In this document: positions 26,234 to 35,058 of the stretch, piece by piece
Layout: each line of letters begins with the position of its first letter
Numbering within the stretch: the first letter of the stretch is position 1
Assembly: GCF_036511935.1 (NCBI RefSeq)
Contig: NZ_AP028878.1
Span: 1,302,001-1,366,000, forward strand
Source of the DNA: Marinobacter nanhaiticus D15-8W
GTDB lineage: Bacteria > Pseudomonadota > Gammaproteobacteria > Pseudomonadales > Oleiphilaceae
Direction of reading: 5' to 3'
Length of the DNA stretch: 64,000 nucleotides
Notes under the pieces: model-generated
What the model saw: only the letters and a program-made list of their open reading frames with translations
Database searches by the model: none
Told to the model about the DNA's origin: nothing
Position numbers and translations under genes: made by a program

Positions 26234-26950
26234 CTAACTATCCTCACCCGAGCGGCTGCCCTGTCCCGAACGGCTGTTCTGCCCGAACAGGATGTTGCGC
26301 TCGGCCTCGCCCGGTGGCGCCTGGCGCCGGTTTTCCTTGCCCAGGTCCACGCCGGCCTGCACCGCGGGGCGTTCCTTGATGGTCTGGCGCCAGCGCCGTA
26401 CGTTGGGGAAGTCATCCAGGTCTTGTCCCAGCGGTTTGGCAATCAACACCCAGGGCCAACTGATGATGTCGGCGATGGTGTAGTCATCGCCCAGGATGTA
26501 TTCGCGGTTCTCCAGCCGCCGGTCCAATACCCCCAGGCAACGGTTGTATTCGTTGTTATAGCGTTCGGACGAGTAGGGATGTTTGCCAGGCGCGTAGTTG
26601 ACGAAGTGACTTACCTGACCCGCCATCGGCCCGAGGTTGCCCACCTGCCAGAACAGCCATTCCAGCATCTCCTTGCGGCCACGGGCGTCGGTGGGCATAA
26701 AGCGGCCGGTTCTCTCCGCGAGGTGGATCAGGATCGCGCCGGACTCGAAAATGGGTAGCGGTTCGCCGTCCACATCATGGTCGACAATGGCCGGCATGCG
26801 GTTGTTGGGGCTGATGGCGAGAAACTCCGGTTTGAACTGGTCGCCGCGTCCAATGTTTACCGGAATGACCCGGTAATCCAGGCCGCATTCCTCCAGCATG
26901 ATGGAGACTTTCCAGCCGTTGGGTGTGGGCCAGTAGTAGAAATCGATCAT
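26234..26950 (-). CDS. Nu-class (YfcG-like) glutathione S-transferase
   Basis: A 238-residue protein: thioredoxin-like N-terminal domain with FYYWPTPNGWKVSIMLEE and ISPNNRMPAIVD...IFESGAILIHLAE, then a helical domain with FWQVGNLGPMAGQVSHF and YILGDDYTIADIISWPW. The TPNGWK and MGPM-type segments place it with YfcG/YghU disulfide oxidoreductases. The last 30 or so residues are a polar tail with SRSGQGSRSGEDS not usual for the family. It overlaps the stop of the CoA-transferase gene by ATGA, so they form an operon. Confidence 0.9.
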   Translation of the reverse strand: MIDFYYWPTPNGWKVSIMLEECGLDYRVIPVNIGRGDQFKPEFLAISPNNRMPAIVDHDVDGEPLPIFESGAILIHLAERTGRFMPTDARGRKEMLEWLFWQVGNLGPMAGQVSHFVNYAPGKHPYSSERYNNEYNRCLGVLDRRLENREYILGDDYTIADIISWPWVLIAKPLGQDLDDFPNVRRWRQTIKERPAVQAGVDLGKENRRQAPPGEAERNILFGQNSRSGQGSRSGEDS

Positions 26951-28197
26951 TCGGAGTCCTCACTCGCTGTGTCGCTCTCAGCATCGCTCGCTGTATTGCT
27001 CTCTAAATTAATAGCCCCGATAACGCCCCGCCTGGCCAGGTCGGTCAGTGTGGCGTCATCGTAGCCGAGGGCGCCTAGTAGGGCCCGGGTGTCGGCGCCG
27101 AGGGCAGGGGCGGGCGCCGGTGCCGGCAATTCCGCGCCGGAAAAGCGAGCCGCGGCGCGGGCCTGGCGCAGGCGTCCGGCCTCTGGGTGTTCATATTCGC
27201 GAACGATGCCGGTGGCCTCCACCTGCGGGTGGCGGATCATCTGGTGCCGGGTCAAAACCGGGGCACAGGGCACGCGTTCTGCTTCCAGACGCGCCAGCCA
27301 ATAGCCGGATGTATTCGTGCGCAGCACCGACTGGGTCAGCTCGAGCCGGGCATCGATGTTCTGCTGTCGCAGCTCGGCGTCCAGGAAGCGGGGATCCTCA
27401 GCCCATTCCTCCTTCTCCAGCGCCCTGAGCAGCGCCTGCCACTCCCGGTCGTTCTGGACCGCGACGGTGATATAGCCGTCGGTGGTCTCGTAGATCAGGT
27501 CCTGGAAGCTGGCTGCTTCCTGTTGCGGCAGCTCGTTCTGCACGAACGTCTGGCTGCCCATGTCCGATCCCCAAAGGAAGGCAATGACTGCATCCAGCAT
27601 CGACAGCCGCACATGCTGGGCCACACCGGTACGTTCCCGGGCAAACAGGGCCGCAGTGATAGCCTGTGCAGCTGTGACACCGGTCAGCTTGTCCGGCAGG
27701 ATGGTGCGGACCAGTTGCGGCCGGCGCTCATCGGAACCGGCCTGGACGCTGGCGAGTCCGGACAGGCCCTGGATCAGCGGGTCGTATACCGGCCGGTCGG
27801 CATAGGGGCCGGTTTCGCCGAAGCCGCTGATCGATACGTAGACGATATCGGGCGCCACCTTGCGCACAGCTTCCTCGCCAAAGCCCATGCGTTCGATCAC
27901 GCCCGGACGAAAGTTCTGTACGAACACGTCGGCGCCCGCAATCAATTTCAGCAATGCCTCCTTGCCTTCCGGTTCTTTCAGGTTGAGGGCAACGGAGCGC
28001 TTGTTGCGGTTGTTGTTCAGGTAGGAGGCGGCGAAGCCAGCCTGGCGATTGGCGGCGAGCCGGGTGAAATCGCCGCCGGCGGGATTCTCGACCTTGATGA
28101 CCTCGGCACCCTGGTCGGCGAGCATCATGGTCGCCAGCGGCCCGGAGACCATGGCCGTCAGGTCGATCACGCGGATTCCGTGTAAAGGGGCTGTCAT
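26947..28197 (-). CDS. CaiB/BaiF family CoA transferase
   Basis: A 416-residue class III CoA transferase: GIRVIDLTAMVSGPLATMMLADQGAEVIKVE at the N-terminus, NNRNKRSVALNLK, DIVYVSISGFGETGPYADRPVYDPLIQGLSG carrying the Asp nucleophile region, and RTGVAQHVRLSMLDA. Such enzymes move CoA between organic acids; the pair of acids cannot be read here. The C-terminus has a short repeated SNTASDAESDTASEDSE tail. The ATG has AAGGAGAC upstream. It is upstream of and overlaps the GST gene. Confidence 0.9.
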   Translation of the reverse strand: MTAPLHGIRVIDLTAMVSGPLATMMLADQGAEVIKVENPAGGDFTRLAANRQAGFAASYLNNNRNKRSVALNLKEPEGKEALLKLIAGADVFVQNFRPGVIERMGFGEEAVRKVAPDIVYVSISGFGETGPYADRPVYDPLIQGLSGLASVQAGSDERRPQLVRTILPDKLTGVTAAQAITAALFARERTGVAQHVRLSMLDAVIAFLWGSDMGSQTFVQNELPQQEAASFQDLIYETTDGYITVAVQNDREWQALLRALEKEEWAEDPRFLDAELRQQNIDARLELTQSVLRTNTSGYWLARLEAERVPCAPVLTRHQMIRHPQVEATGIVREYEHPEAGRLRQARAAARFSGAELPAPAPAPALGADTRALLGALGYDDATLTDLARRGVIGAINLESNTASDAESDTASEDSE

Positions 28198-28241
28198 GGT
28201 TATGTCTCCTTATGCGTGATTCGCACCCATCGAATACGGCG

Positions 28242-29027
28242 TCAGCCCAGCGTGGCATCCAGGAACATCATGATGACAAACCCGCCCAACAGGGAGAAGG
28301 TGGCCAGGGTACGGTAGTCGCCCCGGTGTGTTTCCGGAATGATCTCGTCACTGATGATGAACAGCATCGCACCTGCAGCAAATCCCAGGGTCCAGGGCAT
28401 AATGGGCTCGGCCAGCCAGACCATCGTGGCTCCGAACACGCCACCAACCGGTTCGACCAGCCCGGTGAGTAAGGCAATCCCGAACGCCTTGGTTCGCGAG
28501 TGATCGATCCCCAGCAACGACACGGCGACTGCAAGGCCCTCGGGAATATTCTGCAGCCCGATACCGATGGCCAGGGCGACGCCATTGCTGATATTGCCGC
28601 CACCGAAGCCGACGCCCACTGCCATTCCCTCCGGGAAGTTGTGCAGGGTAATGGCGATGACGAATAACCAGATCCGCTGGATATGTGCGATCGAGGGGCC
28701 TTCGCGGCCGAGCGCGAAGTGTTCGTGGGGCAGACGTTGGTGGATGTAGTAGAGCAGGGACGCGCCCATCAGCAGCCCGGCGATTACCATGAGGGCCGCT
28801 ATCCATGTATGCCCGGTCAGTTCTTCGCCGTATTCGATACCGGGTAGTAGCAGGGAAAAGAAGGACGCCGCCAGCATGACACCGGCGGCCGCACTCAACA
28901 TGCCATCCTGAAGTTTGTCGGAAAGACGGCGTACCAGGAATACACCCAGCGCGCCCAGTGCCGTGCCCATGCCGGCAAGAAGACTGGCAAACGAGCCCAG
29001 CCAGACCACATTCATGTCTGCGAGCAT
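28242..29027 (-). CDS. ZIP family metal transporter
   Basis: A 261-residue membrane protein with eight predicted helices. Helix 4 has LHNFPEGMAVGVGFGGG and helix 5 LQNIPEGLAVAVSLLG, the paired metal-binding motifs of the ZIP (GufA-like) family, and a His-rich loop (HQRLPHEHF) lies between helices 3 and 4. These carriers bring zinc or other divalent metals into the cytoplasm. The ATG has AGGGAG upstream. It lies 44 bp upstream of the CoA-transferase gene on the same strand. Metal specificity is not readable. Confidence 0.9.
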   Translation of the reverse strand: MLADMNVVWLGSFASLLAGMGTALGALGVFLVRRLSDKLQDGMLSAAAGVMLAASFFSLLLPGIEYGEELTGHTWIAALMVIAGLLMGASLLYYIHQRLPHEHFALGREGPSIAHIQRIWLFVIAITLHNFPEGMAVGVGFGGGNISNGVALAIGIGLQNIPEGLAVAVSLLGIDHSRTKAFGIALLTGLVEPVGGVFGATMVWLAEPIMPWTLGFAAGAMLFIISDEIIPETHRGDYRTLATFSLLGGFVIMMFLDATLG

Positions 29028-29201
29028 GAATCTCCCTGATCATCCTGATGGGGGAAATGAATGCCGGTGGGATGCAGCCCTGGATCAGTAAGTTGCTTGC
29101 GAGCCCTGAACCGACGCGATGTCCTTAGTGTTGCCTGAACATACTAGTGTTCAAGACATACTGAAGGCCATCGCGACGGGTTCAGTAAGGATTACGATTT
29201 C

Positions 29202-31085
29202 TTATTGAACCCGAAAACGTCGGGTACTTTCGGCAATAACACCCGCCTGCTGGGAGAGACGTTCGTTCTGGCGGCCCAGTTCCTGCCCGATCGACTGTGT
29301 CTCGCCGCTCTGGCCGCGGATTTCTTCCATCTTCTGGGCGATCTCTTCGGTGGTGACGGAGATTTCCTCGACCGCCACGACCACCTGGTCCATCTCCGAA
29401 TTGAGCGTTTCGATAGAGGTGGTCACGTTGCCCATGGCGTCCGCGATCTGGGTGGCGCTGGCTTCACCTTCCTTGGCGATGTTCAGGCCCTCGGCGGCGA
29501 GCTTATCCATGCTGGTGGTCTGCTTGTTGAGGTCATCGATAATGCTGACGATGTTGGTGGTGGCCGCTACGGTCTTCTGGGCGAGCGTACGAACCTCGTC
29601 GGCAACCACAGAGAAACCGCGACCGGCTTCGCCCGCGCGGGCGGCCTCAATGGCCGCATTGAGTGCCAGCAGGTTGGTCTGGTCTGCCAAGCCATTGATG
29701 ACGTCGATAATGCCGGTCACGTTGCTGGCGGCCTGGGTGAGTTGTTTCACATGGTTGTGGGTGTCCTGGATCATGGCCGACAGGCGGCGCATGGCGTTGA
29801 CGCTGCTCTCCACCACCTGGGCGCCGGACTGGGCCGACTCGTTGGCACTCTGGGTGGAGACGCCCACCTGGGAGGTGCGCTGGGCCACATCGTTCAGGGT
29901 CACGGAAATCTGCTGGGTAGCGGTCGCTGCCTGGATAGTCTGGGATTCCACCTTCTCGCTGTTCTGGCTCAGCCGGTCCATGGTCTTTTCCAGTTCGCCA
30001 TGGACTTCCAGCAGGTTCTCGGTGCCGGCGATGGATTCGCGCATCAGCTTGCCGATGTTGTCGACCATCTCGTTCGTGGCCCGGCCAAGGATGTTGAACT
30101 CGTCCTGGGGGTTCTTGCCCAGGGTGAGTTTCTGCGTCAGGTCACCTTTGGATACGCGCGACAGCACCGACACCACGCTATTGAGGCGGCTGACCAGGAC
30201 GCGGGAAGTCAGGAACAGGATCAGCACCAGCAATGGACCGAATACCGCAATGGCGCCGATACTGACAACCTTGGCGGAGGTCTCTGCGCCTTCCGCCTCG
30301 CGAATCGCATCGGCAATCAGACCGGAGCGCAGGGATTCACTCTGGGCCAGGACCGTGTCCTGCAGCGCGTTGCCCGCCTGTTCGGCCTGGACGCCGGTAG
30401 CAATCAGTTCCTGTACGATGGCGTCAGCGCGAGTAAAGGTTTCGCGATAAGCCCGCGTATTCTCTCCGATGACGTTGTCTTTCCAGTCATATTCCTCGAC
30501 CAGCGCCTCCAGACCGGCCACCGCGCTGTCGGCGGGTTCTGCAAGATCAGGATTGAGGTCACCGATATAAGCGCGCGAGGTGGTGCTGATTTCCTTCAGG
30601 TTCTTTTCGAAGAGGCTCAGGGAGAGCTCCTCGAGCTGCTTCATAGCAACAGTGAGTTCTTTTCGGATGCCGTCGTTCACGGTCAGTCCCAGCCTGTCCA
30701 TCTGTGTCAGCCACTGGCGGCGGAACTCGACATAGCGTTCGGCTTCGGCCTGGATTTGGTCGGCGTAGTTGGCCACTTCGGCATCATCCAGATCTGCAGC
30801 CTGCTCATTCAGCGCATTGGCATCGGCGAGCAGGGTATCGAGCGCGTTAGCTGTTGTATCACGGGTGTCGGGACTGAGCGCGCCCAGTTCCTTTTCGACG
30901 GCACTCCACTCGGTAACCAGCTTGCCGGCGGTACTCTCGTAACGAGAGATCTCGTAGATCCGCTGGTATGAGGTGGACACGCTTTCCAGGCCCCAGAAGA
31001 CGGCGCCCCCGATGAAAGCCAAGCCAACAGGTGTGACGATAATCAACGCCAGGAATTTCTGGCGCCAGGACAGGTTGAACTTCAC
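29202..31085 (-). CDS. Methyl-accepting chemotaxis protein
   Basis: A 627-residue chemoreceptor: TM1 at about residues 10-31, a helical periplasmic domain of about 250 residues, TM2 near 280-300, a HAMP region, and a signalling domain with the tip [21 protein letters not shown] and [20 protein letters not shown]. The ligand domain is all-helical with no recognised ligand. The start is GTG with GGAG about 9 nt upstream. It is transcribed alone. A long antisense open frame is a shadow of its codon pattern. The signal is presumably passed to CheA with CheW or CheV (9065-9955). Confidence 0.94.
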   Translation of the reverse strand: MKFNLSWRQKFLALIIVTPVGLAFIGGAVFWGLESVSTSYQRIYEISRYESTAGKLVTEWSAVEKELGALSPDTRDTTANALDTLLADANALNEQAADLDDAEVANYADQIQAEAERYVEFRRQWLTQMDRLGLTVNDGIRKELTVAMKQLEELSLSLFEKNLKEISTTSRAYIGDLNPDLAEPADSAVAGLEALVEEYDWKDNVIGENTRAYRETFTRADAIVQELIATGVQAEQAGNALQDTVLAQSESLRSGLIADAIREAEGAETSAKVVSIGAIAVFGPLLVLILFLTSRVLVSRLNSVVSVLSRVSKGDLTQKLTLGKNPQDEFNILGRATNEMVDNIGKLMRESIAGTENLLEVHGELEKTMDRLSQNSEKVESQTIQAATATQQISVTLNDVAQRTSQVGVSTQSANESAQSGAQVVESSVNAMRRLSAMIQDTHNHVKQLTQAASNVTGIIDVINGLADQTNLLALNAAIEAARAGEAGRGFSVVADEVRTLAQKTVAATTNIVSIIDDLNKQTTSMDKLAAEGLNIAKEGEASATQIADAMGNVTTSIETLNSEMDQVVVAVEEISVTTEEIAQKMEEIRGQSGETQSIGQELGRQNERLSQQAGVIAESTRRFRVQ

Positions 31086-31420
31086 GAGGGCATCTCCGGG
31101 TTTTCTTATGTTGTCGAGTAATGCTGATATATAAATCAGCCGTTTATGGAGGTCAACGCACCGGAACCTGTATTACAAGTAAACATCTAATCATTTTTAT
31201 GAGAAATTACTTTTCGCACAGCAAAACAAAAGGAAGGAACCCTTTATTTCGCGCGGCTTGTAGCCTAGGTATAGATCGTGCCCGGAATGTGAAACGAGTC
31301 ACAATGGCAAGCTGTATGAAATTGTGTCTATTTGTAAGGCGAAGGCAGCGTCGAGGCGTGACAAGGTCTCGGGTATGGGCGTAGTTTGGTAGCAGAACCC
31401 CACCCTGGGAGTAGAGCTTC
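31086..31420. promoter_or_regulatory. Divergent intergenic region between chemoreceptor and enolase-superfamily genes
   Basis: A 335-bp, relatively AT-rich stretch with promoters for both flanking genes. The one structured element is the dyad GCTGAT-N6-ATCAGC at 31123-31140, 38 bp upstream of the chemoreceptor start. Short open frames in both directions show no coding features I recognise. Confidence 0.4.
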
Positions 31421-32521
31421 ATGCGCATCAAAACGATGAGTGTCTACACCGCAGAATTGAAGTACGCCGGCGAAACCTACGCCTTTGCTGGCGGCCGAAG
31501 CTACCAGAGTTTCACTAGCACGATCCTGATGCTGGAAACCGACACCGGGTTGCGTGGCTATGGGGAGGTTTGTCCATGCGGACCAAGCTATATGCCAGCG
31601 TTTGCGGAGGGCTTGCCGGCCTGTTTGAAGGCCTTGGCGCCGTCGGTATTGGGCGAAGACCCACGCCAACTCACCCGCATCACCCAACGCATGGACCAGG
31701 CCCTGAATGGCCACGGTTATGCCAAGGCGGCCATCGACATCGCCTGCTGGGACCTGCTGGGCAAGGCTGCCGATCTGCCCGTCCATACGCTGCTGGGCGG
31801 AATGATGTCGCCCAGCCTGCCGCTGCACCGCATCGTGCCGCTGTCGGATCCCGAGGCCATGAGCGGCACGCTGCAGGAATACCGGGATGCCGGCTTCCGC
31901 CATTTCCAGATCAAGCTCGGGCACGCGGTGGAGGAAGATATCGCGCTGATGGTGGAACTGGCCGATGGCTTCCAGGCCGACGAGGTCTGGGTGGGCGACA
32001 TCAACGGCGCCTGGCGCCGGGATGAAGTCCTTCGATTCTCCCACGCCCTCGCGGATATCGACATGATCCTGGAGCAGCCCTGTGCATCTTACGACGAATG
32101 CCTGTCCGTACGTCGGCGTATCCAGCATCCGGTCAAGCTGGATGAAAGCCTGAACAGCCTTGGGGAGGTACAGCGGGCCCTGCGGGATGATGCCATGGAC
32201 GCGATGTCGCTCAAGGTCAGCAAGTTCGGTGGTCTGACCCGGGCGCGGGTCATCCGCGACGTCTGTGTCGATGCGGGCATTCCAATCACCTTCGAGGATG
32301 CCTGGGGCAGTGGCATTGCTACGGCGGCTTTCGCCCACCTGGCGGTCAGCACGGAGGAGCGTGGTTTGCTCAATGCCACCGACCTGCACAACTACAACAC
32401 CACACAGTTGGCCGAGGGGGCTCCGGTGGCGGAAGACGGCAGGATGACGGTAAGTGATCGCCCGGGCCTTGGGGTGGAGCCGGACTTCGATCTGTTGGGA
32501 GAGCCGGTCCTTCAGTTCTAG
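31421..32521 (+). CDS. Enolase superfamily (muconate lactonizing/mandelate racemase type) enzyme
   Basis: A 366-residue enzyme with an alpha/beta capping domain and a barrel. Metal ligands are expected at Asp193 (VGDINGAW), Glu218 (ILEQPC) and Asp241 (KLDES). The second-strand motif is FQIK, so Lys165 is the likely base and the first Lys of the usual KxK is Gln. Lys265 or Lys268 (LKVSKFGG) can serve on the other face. The start FAGGRSYQSFTSTIL resembles cis-3-hydroxyproline dehydratase and hydroxyproline-betaine epimerase relatives. It lies next to the dicarboxylate cluster, convergent with its GntR regulator, so its substrate may be linked to it. Exact reaction unknown. Confidence 0.82.
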   Translation: MRIKTMSVYTAELKYAGETYAFAGGRSYQSFTSTILMLETDTGLRGYGEVCPCGPSYMPAFAEGLPACLKALAPSVLGEDPRQLTRITQRMDQALNGHGYAKAAIDIACWDLLGKAADLPVHTLLGGMMSPSLPLHRIVPLSDPEAMSGTLQEYRDAGFRHFQIKLGHAVEEDIALMVELADGFQADEVWVGDINGAWRRDEVLRFSHALADIDMILEQPCASYDECLSVRRRIQHPVKLDESLNSLGEVQRALRDDAMDAMSLKVSKFGGLTRARVIRDVCVDAGIPITFEDAWGSGIATAAFAHLAVSTEERGLLNATDLHNYNTTQLAEGAPVAEDGRMTVSDRPGLGVEPDFDLLGEPVLQF

Positions 32522-32546
32522 ACCGGCGATATCGAGCGCCTTGCCG

Positions 32547-33209
32547 TCAGAGGCTGTCGCTGAACTTCTTCATACTGGCGACGAAATCGCTGAAGCGTTC
32601 GCCCTGGATCAGGACATGCTGGCGCATGGCATCTTCGGCTTCGTCCGCCCGGCCAGCCTCGATGGCCTCGTAGATATCCCGGTGTTCCTGCAATGAATTG
32701 CTGACCCGGTGGCGCACCTGAAGCTGCAGGCGTCGATAGGGTTTCAGCCGCTGCTTGAGCTGATTGGCTTCGGAGACGAGGAAGTTATTGTGGCTCGCCC
32801 GGTAAATGCACTGGTGGAAATCCTCGTTCTCGTAATAGTACTCGTCAGGATCCCCATTCTCCGCGGCGGCTTCGCAACGCTTCAACGCATCGCCCAGTCT
32901 GGCCAGTTCCGCTGAGGTAATCCGGCGTGCTGCCAGGCGACCGCACATGCCTTCCAGCTCTGCCATCACTTCGAACATCTCGATCAGTTGTTCCACGCCC
33001 ATCTTGGCGACGAAGGTGCCTTTCTTGGGGACCACCGTCACCAGGCCGCTGGCGGTCAACTGGTGGATGGCTTCGCGGATCGGCGTGCGGGAGACACTGA
33101 AACGCTGGGCCAGTTCTTCCGGATCCAGGCGCGCACCCGGTGACAGGCGGCCATTGATGATGTCGTCTTCGAGGGAGTCCTTCAGACGCTGGGTGTTAGA
33201 GCGTTTCAC
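32547..33209 (-). CDS. GntR family regulator, FCD (FadR-type) subfamily
   Basis: A 220-residue repressor-type protein. The N-terminal winged helix has LEDDIINGRLSPGARLDPEELAQRFSVSRTPIREAIHQL, and the C-terminal all-helical FCD domain has the metal/ligand residues in EDFHQCIYRASHN and LQEHRDIYEAIEAG. The GTG at 33209 is preferred, with AGGAG about 10 nt upstream, over a TTG at 33236. It is divergent from dctP and convergent with the enolase-superfamily gene. Two GTATAC-centred sites in the shared promoter region are probable operators, so it likely senses a dicarboxylate or its CoA ester. Confidence 0.9.
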   Translation of the reverse strand: MKRSNTQRLKDSLEDDIINGRLSPGARLDPEELAQRFSVSRTPIREAIHQLTASGLVTVVPKKGTFVAKMGVEQLIEMFEVMAELEGMCGRLAARRITSAELARLGDALKRCEAAAENGDPDEYYYENEDFHQCIYRASHNNFLVSEANQLKQRLKPYRRLQLQVRHRVSNSLQEHRDIYEAIEAGRADEAEDAMRQHVLIQGERFSDFVASMKKFSDSL

Positions 33210-33375
33210 GCGTTGGCTACTCCTGGGGCAATTCAAATGAGCTCGCGTTATTTATTCTTCTACTGCTGCGGCTCGGATTTTGTTTTTTTGCCGGGTTGTT
33301 CCCGCGATGCAGGCAGTCCGTCTGAGGCGGACCCTTCCCGGGCGTTCGAAGTGTATTCAGTTGTAATGTTGACAC

Positions 33376-33408
33376 AAGTATACACCTCGGTCGATGATGT
33401 ATACATCA
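33376..33408. promoter_or_regulatory. Two GTATAC-centred operator sites for the GntR/FCD regulator
   Basis: TGATGTATACATCA at 33395-33408 is a perfect 14-bp palindrome, and AAGTATACAC at 33376-33385 repeats its core. The GTATAC centres are 21 bp apart, two helical turns, on one face of the DNA. FCD-type GntR proteins commonly bind TnGTnnACnA sites, which both satisfy. They lie about 50-80 bp before dctP. Confidence 0.7.
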
Positions 33409-33456
33409 GAGCGATCTGATAAATACATACAAGAACAAGAGACCGGAGAACACAAG

Positions 33457-34455
33457 ATGAAACATCAAGTCCTATCGATCGTAGCGGCTGTAGGTCTGGC
33501 CGTATCCGTTGCCGGCACGGCCGCGGCGGAAACCGTGTTGCGAGCTTCCCACCAGTTCCCCGGCGGTAAGGGCGATGTACGCGACGAAATGGTTCAGATG
33601 ATGGCCGAAGAGGTTGCCAAGGCCGACGTCGATCTGAAGATCCAGGTCTATCCGGGGGAGTCGTTGTTCAAGGCCAAGGAGCAGTGGGGTGCGTTGGTTC
33701 GCGGCCGCCTGGATATGACGGCACTACCCTTGGACTACGCCAGTGGTCGCCACCCGGAGTTTTCCGCCACGCTTATGCCCGGGCTGGTACGCAGTCATGA
33801 ACGGGCCCAGCGCCTCAATGATTCCAAGTTCATGGACATGATCAAGAAAGTGATCAACGACGCGGGGGTCAAGGTTCTCGCCGATGCCTGGCTCGCCGGC
33901 GGTTTCGCTTCCGACATGCGTTGTATCACCGCGCCTGAGACCGTCCAGGGACAGGCTATGCGCGCGGCTGGCCCCGCATTCGACGAGATGCTGGCAGAAG
34001 CCGGCGCGTCCATTGCCTCAATGCCGTCTTCCGAAATCTACACCGCCATGCAGACCGGTGTGCTCGATGGTGCAAATACCTCGTCCGGCTCTTTCGTTTC
34101 CTACCGTATCTATGAGCAGGCCACCTGCCTCACAGCGCCGGGTGAGAATGCCCTCTGGTTCATGTACGAACCGGTGCTGATTTCCCAACGCAGCTGGGAT
34201 CGGTTGAGCCCGGAACAGCAGGAAGCACTCGAAGCGGCCGGTCAGAAGGCTGAAGAGTACTTCGCCGGCGAAGCGGAGAATCTCGATAAGAAGTTGGTGG
34301 ATGTCTACAAGGAGAATGGGGTGGAAGTCGTGCAGATGTCGCCGGAGAACTACCAGGCGTGGCTCGACATCGCCAAGAAGAGTTCCTACAAGACCTTTGC
34401 CGAAAACGTACCCAATGGACAGGCGCTGATCGACGCCGCGCTGGAAGTGGAATAG
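33457..34455 (+). CDS. dctP: TRAP transporter substrate-binding protein
   Basis: A 332-residue periplasmic protein. Signal peptide MKHQVLSIVAAVGLAVSVAG ending TAAA-E, then the DctP fold: LRASHQFPGGKGDVRDEMVQMMAEEV, IQVYPGESLFKAKEQWGALVRGRLDM, and SEIYTAMQTGVLDGANTSSGSF, in which the usual carboxylate-binding Arg is expected in the MRCITAPETVQG region. It captures an organic acid for DctQM. The ATG at 33457 has GGAGA just upstream, so an in-frame start at 33394, inside the operator, is rejected. From the downstream genes the ligand is probably malonate or maleate. Confidence 0.92.
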   Translation: MKHQVLSIVAAVGLAVSVAGTAAAETVLRASHQFPGGKGDVRDEMVQMMAEEVAKADVDLKIQVYPGESLFKAKEQWGALVRGRLDMTALPLDYASGRHPEFSATLMPGLVRSHERAQRLNDSKFMDMIKKVINDAGVKVLADAWLAGGFASDMRCITAPETVQGQAMRAAGPAFDEMLAEAGASIASMPSSEIYTAMQTGVLDGANTSSGSFVSYRIYEQATCLTAPGENALWFMYEPVLISQRSWDRLSPEQQEALEAAGQKAEEYFAGEAENLDKKLVDVYKENGVEVVQMSPENYQAWLDIAKKSSYKTFAENVPNGQALIDAALEVE

Positions 34456-34483
34456 TCGCTTCCCGGAAGCGCTGATAGATCCG

Positions 34484-34509
34484 GGCCGTCCCCCTCGACG
34501 GGGGCGGCC
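34484..34509 (+). terminator. Hairpin between dctP and dctQ
   Basis: A 10-bp GC-rich stem GGCCGTCCCC / GGGGGCGGCC with one G-T pair and a 6-nt loop sits in the 80-bp gap after dctP. It lacks a T tract. Such hairpins in TRAP and ABC operons commonly stabilise or partly end the binding-protein message, so more DctP than DctQM is made. Confidence 0.6.
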
Positions 34510-34535
34510 TCCGCTGCCAACGAGTTGAGGGTGCC

Positions 34536-35057
34536 ATGTCTAATTCCCTGAGCCGACCTGCTCCTGCCTTATCCGGCGTCACCGGCGCCTATGTTCGAAT
34601 GATGGATGCGCTGTCTGTCGTAACCGGCGTCGTCGCCGGCGTCCTGCTCTGCCTGGGTGTGCTCGCTGTCTGCCACATGGTGTTTATGCGCTATGTCCTG
34701 GGCGAAAGTACGGTCTGGCAGACCGAGTTCACGACCTACGCCATCGCCGGTGCCATGCTACTGGGTGCGCCGTATGTCCTGCTCACTGGCGGCCACGTCG
34801 CCGTCACTGTCCTGCCGGATGCGTTGAGCGAGACGCCGCGCAAGATCATGAGCCTTATTGCCTCCCTGTTCGGTCTGGCCTTCTGCTTGGCGCTAACGTA
34901 CGGCGCCTGGATCTATGTGCACGAGGCCTACACGATGGACTGGAGTACGGGCACGGTCTGGAATCCTCCCCTCTGGCCGGCCGTCGTCCCCATGGCAGTC
35001 GGTTCCACGCTCCTGTCGCTGCAGTATGTCGCGGAAATGATTCGGGGAGGGCGCTGA
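34536..35057 (+). CDS. dctQ: TRAP transporter small permease subunit
   Basis: A 173-residue protein with four predicted helices: VVTGVVAGVLLCLGVLAVCHMVFMRYVLG, WQTEFTTYAIAGAMLLGAPYVLL, IMSLIASLFGLAFCLALTYGAW and a last one near VVPMAVGSTLLSLQYV. The RYVLGESTVWQTEFTTYA block is typical of DctQ. It pairs with DctM, whose ATG starts one base after its stop codon. The ATG has GAGGGTGCC upstream. Confidence 0.92.
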   Translation: MSNSLSRPAPALSGVTGAYVRMMDALSVVTGVVAGVLLCLGVLAVCHMVFMRYVLGESTVWQTEFTTYAIAGAMLLGAPYVLLTGGHVAVTVLPDALSETPRKIMSLIASLFGLAFCLALTYGAWIYVHEAYTMDWSTGTVWNPPLWPAVVPMAVGSTLLSLQYVAEMIRGGR

Positions 35058-35058
35058 T

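Noticed and set aside
29205..30971. 588-codon open frame antisense to the chemoreceptor gene
   Set aside because: Shadow frame; the true gene has a complete HAMP and signalling domain on the minus strand.
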